From contig CP038130.1 in assembly GCA_004519485.1 (NCBI GenBank), forward strand, positions 372,001 through 436,000: a stretch of DNA of 64,000 nt. Reading direction: 5' to 3'. Each line of letters starts with the position of its first letter. Positions within the stretch are counted from its first letter, which is position 1. Source of the DNA: Nannochloropsis oceanica (taxonomy: Eukaryota; Sar; Eustigmatophyceae; Eustigmatales; Monodopsidaceae). The position numbers and the translations under genes are program-made. This document shows, piece by piece, positions 62,860 to 64,000 of the stretch. The notes beneath the pieces were generated by a model. The model saw nothing but the letters and a program-made list of their open reading frames with translations. It did not search any database and was not told where the DNA came from.

Positions 62860-64000
62860 TGCTATAAGGCTTGCTAATTGGCTGCGTCTGCTGGTCTTAT
62901 CCTCCTGAGCCCGGGGATTCACTATGGCGTTTTGTTGATGTGATTTGACGCCACCAAGCTACTTTTTCCCTGGGCACCCTTGGCAGTCGCTTGGCCTTAC
63001 CCTAGCGTGTGCTCTCACGTTACCTGTACCTTGAAAGCGGAGTGAGACGATGAGAGACAATGTATTTAGGCACAACAGTGCCGTTGGGGGGCACACGCAT
63101 ACAAGGAGGCACGGGGAGGGGACAATGAAGTAAACGAGACGTTCTGGGCCGATCGACGAGTGTCATCGGCAAATGCTTTCGACAGCTCTTGTGTTCCGAC
63201 GTCCAATCAGTGCACCGACGCTCCCCCCCCGCCAATGGAGCATCATTGTGCGTCGATTGTCGAGCCAGCTCACCACAGGGCTGAGGGAACGTTCCAACAG
63301 GTGCAAGTGTGGCAAACAAAAATAAAGGTCAACTGGAGATGCTTGCTTGTTCTTCGAGTCACGACGCTGAGACAACACCTCGGGACATCTTCGACATCTA
63401 GTGGTCTTCCATCAAATGCACGATTTTCCGTGGCAAAAACGCCGCGGCGCAGAGGCATGACAAGGAAAACAGGGGCAGGCGGCGTCTGTTTCTACCCCGA
63501 TTCCAGCTTTCGGGTTTGAGATCGGAGGGCAAATCTTGGGGGAGATGGGGGTTTTTAATGGGGTTTTTATAGTTTAGTTCTTTTGTATCAGTTTCCACAT
63601 AACTCCATCGTTGGCCCGAAGTGAATTTGGGGGAAGCCACCAATCTCTGCTCAGGCTCGAGCGCCACCATCGGTTTGAGCTTACAAGCACAGAGACATTC
63701 CCCCGGGATGGATGGGTGGGGCCGCGCCGTTGCCTACTGTCGTGAGGACTGTACTCGCAGCGTGCGCGTCAGGCAAGCTCCTAAGGTTCGGTGCGTGTGG
63801 CCATATAATAATTGACGACATCTGAAAACGATTAAGTTCTCGATGCTGATAAAAGTTGAATAATTGCCTTAGCATTGACAGGGTCGACTGTGGTCCGCCT
63901 GAGGGTGGCGTTTTGGCGCGAAGACAATTAGTTCCCCGCCGCTCGGCAGCAAAATGAAGTTTAAAACCTTTGATTTTTCAGTAATATGATTCATCTACCA
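62860..64000. other. Upstream region of kinase gene, no other gene seen
   Basis: The 5' flank of the minus-strand kinase, running to the window end. Several 60-120-codon frames exist on both strands (for example 63160-63519) without motifs. A gene beginning beyond the window cannot be excluded. Confidence 0.45.

Noticed and set aside
1-64000. tRNA, rRNA, snRNA, transposon, virus-like element and CRISPR signals
   Set aside because: I looked for B-box-like TTCGANTC sites, reverse transcriptase, integrase, transposase and capsid-type motifs, and regularly spaced repeats. The few TTCGA matches lie inside coding sequence, and none of the others was found. Reading by eye can miss degenerate copies.

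Overview
The window is nuclear DNA of a compact, gene-dense eukaryote. Nineteen protein genes occupy 64 kb on both strands, with mostly short introns, no rRNA and no recognisable transposon, virus-like element or CRISPR array. The sense strand of many introns has GGGA-type purine repeats after the donor and (CCCT)n pyrimidine repeats before the acceptor. Two proteins (phytol-kinase-like and HtrA-like) start with a signal-peptide-like segment followed by an Ala-Phe motif, the usual bipartite plastid targeting of algae with secondary red plastids. Together with a class II photolyase, this suggests a photosynthetic stramenopile, most likely a eustigmatophyte such as Nannochloropsis/Microchloropsis. 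That assignment is inference from style, not a database match.

Layout. 1-5126 (+): 3' part of a pyruvate carboxylase gene, 13 visible exons, with a 915-base CA-rich intron. 5844-6851 (-): phytol/farnesol-kinase-like plastid membrane protein. 7281-8894 (+): DUSP12/YVH1 phosphatase. 9653-11047 (-): unidentified three-span membrane protein with a PPPY motif. 11782-14946 (+): HtrA/Deg-like protein with a PDZ domain that has lost the catalytic His and Ser. 15392-16042 (-): tiny four-exon gene for a UQCC6/BRAWNIN-like protein, including a 5-base microexon. 16386-18106 (+): ZC3HC1/NIPA-like zinc-finger protein. 18542-33166 (+): a 4874-residue VPS13 lipid-transfer protein in one uninterrupted reading frame.

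33656-34878 (-): UPF0613-type alpha/beta hydrolase. 35914-37825 (-) and 38502-40643 (+): head-to-head pair of membrane-anchored serine carboxypeptidases. 42645-44447 (+): heat-shock transcription factor. 46277-47091 (-): RAB5IF/OPTI-like protein. 47443-49748 (+): class II CPD photolyase with a PIP-box-like tail. 50301-51398 (+): G-protein beta subunit. 52024-52719 (-): SPC25 kinetochore protein. 53630-57301 (-): GRIP-domain golgin. 57888-58868 (+): adenylate kinase. 60279-62859 (-): CAMK-type protein kinase.

The genes do not form one pathway. They are a housekeeping mixture (anaplerosis, nucleotide balance, membrane traffic and lipid transfer, respiratory assembly, DNA repair, mitosis, stress transcription, signalling). 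Adjacent genes are frequently convergent or divergent with 300-700 bases between them. The most notable items are the complementary purine/pyrimidine intron ends, the microexon gene, the pseudo-HtrA, the photolyase tail and the carboxypeptidase pair. Two longer gaps (40644-42644 and 44448-46276) hold no gene I can support.
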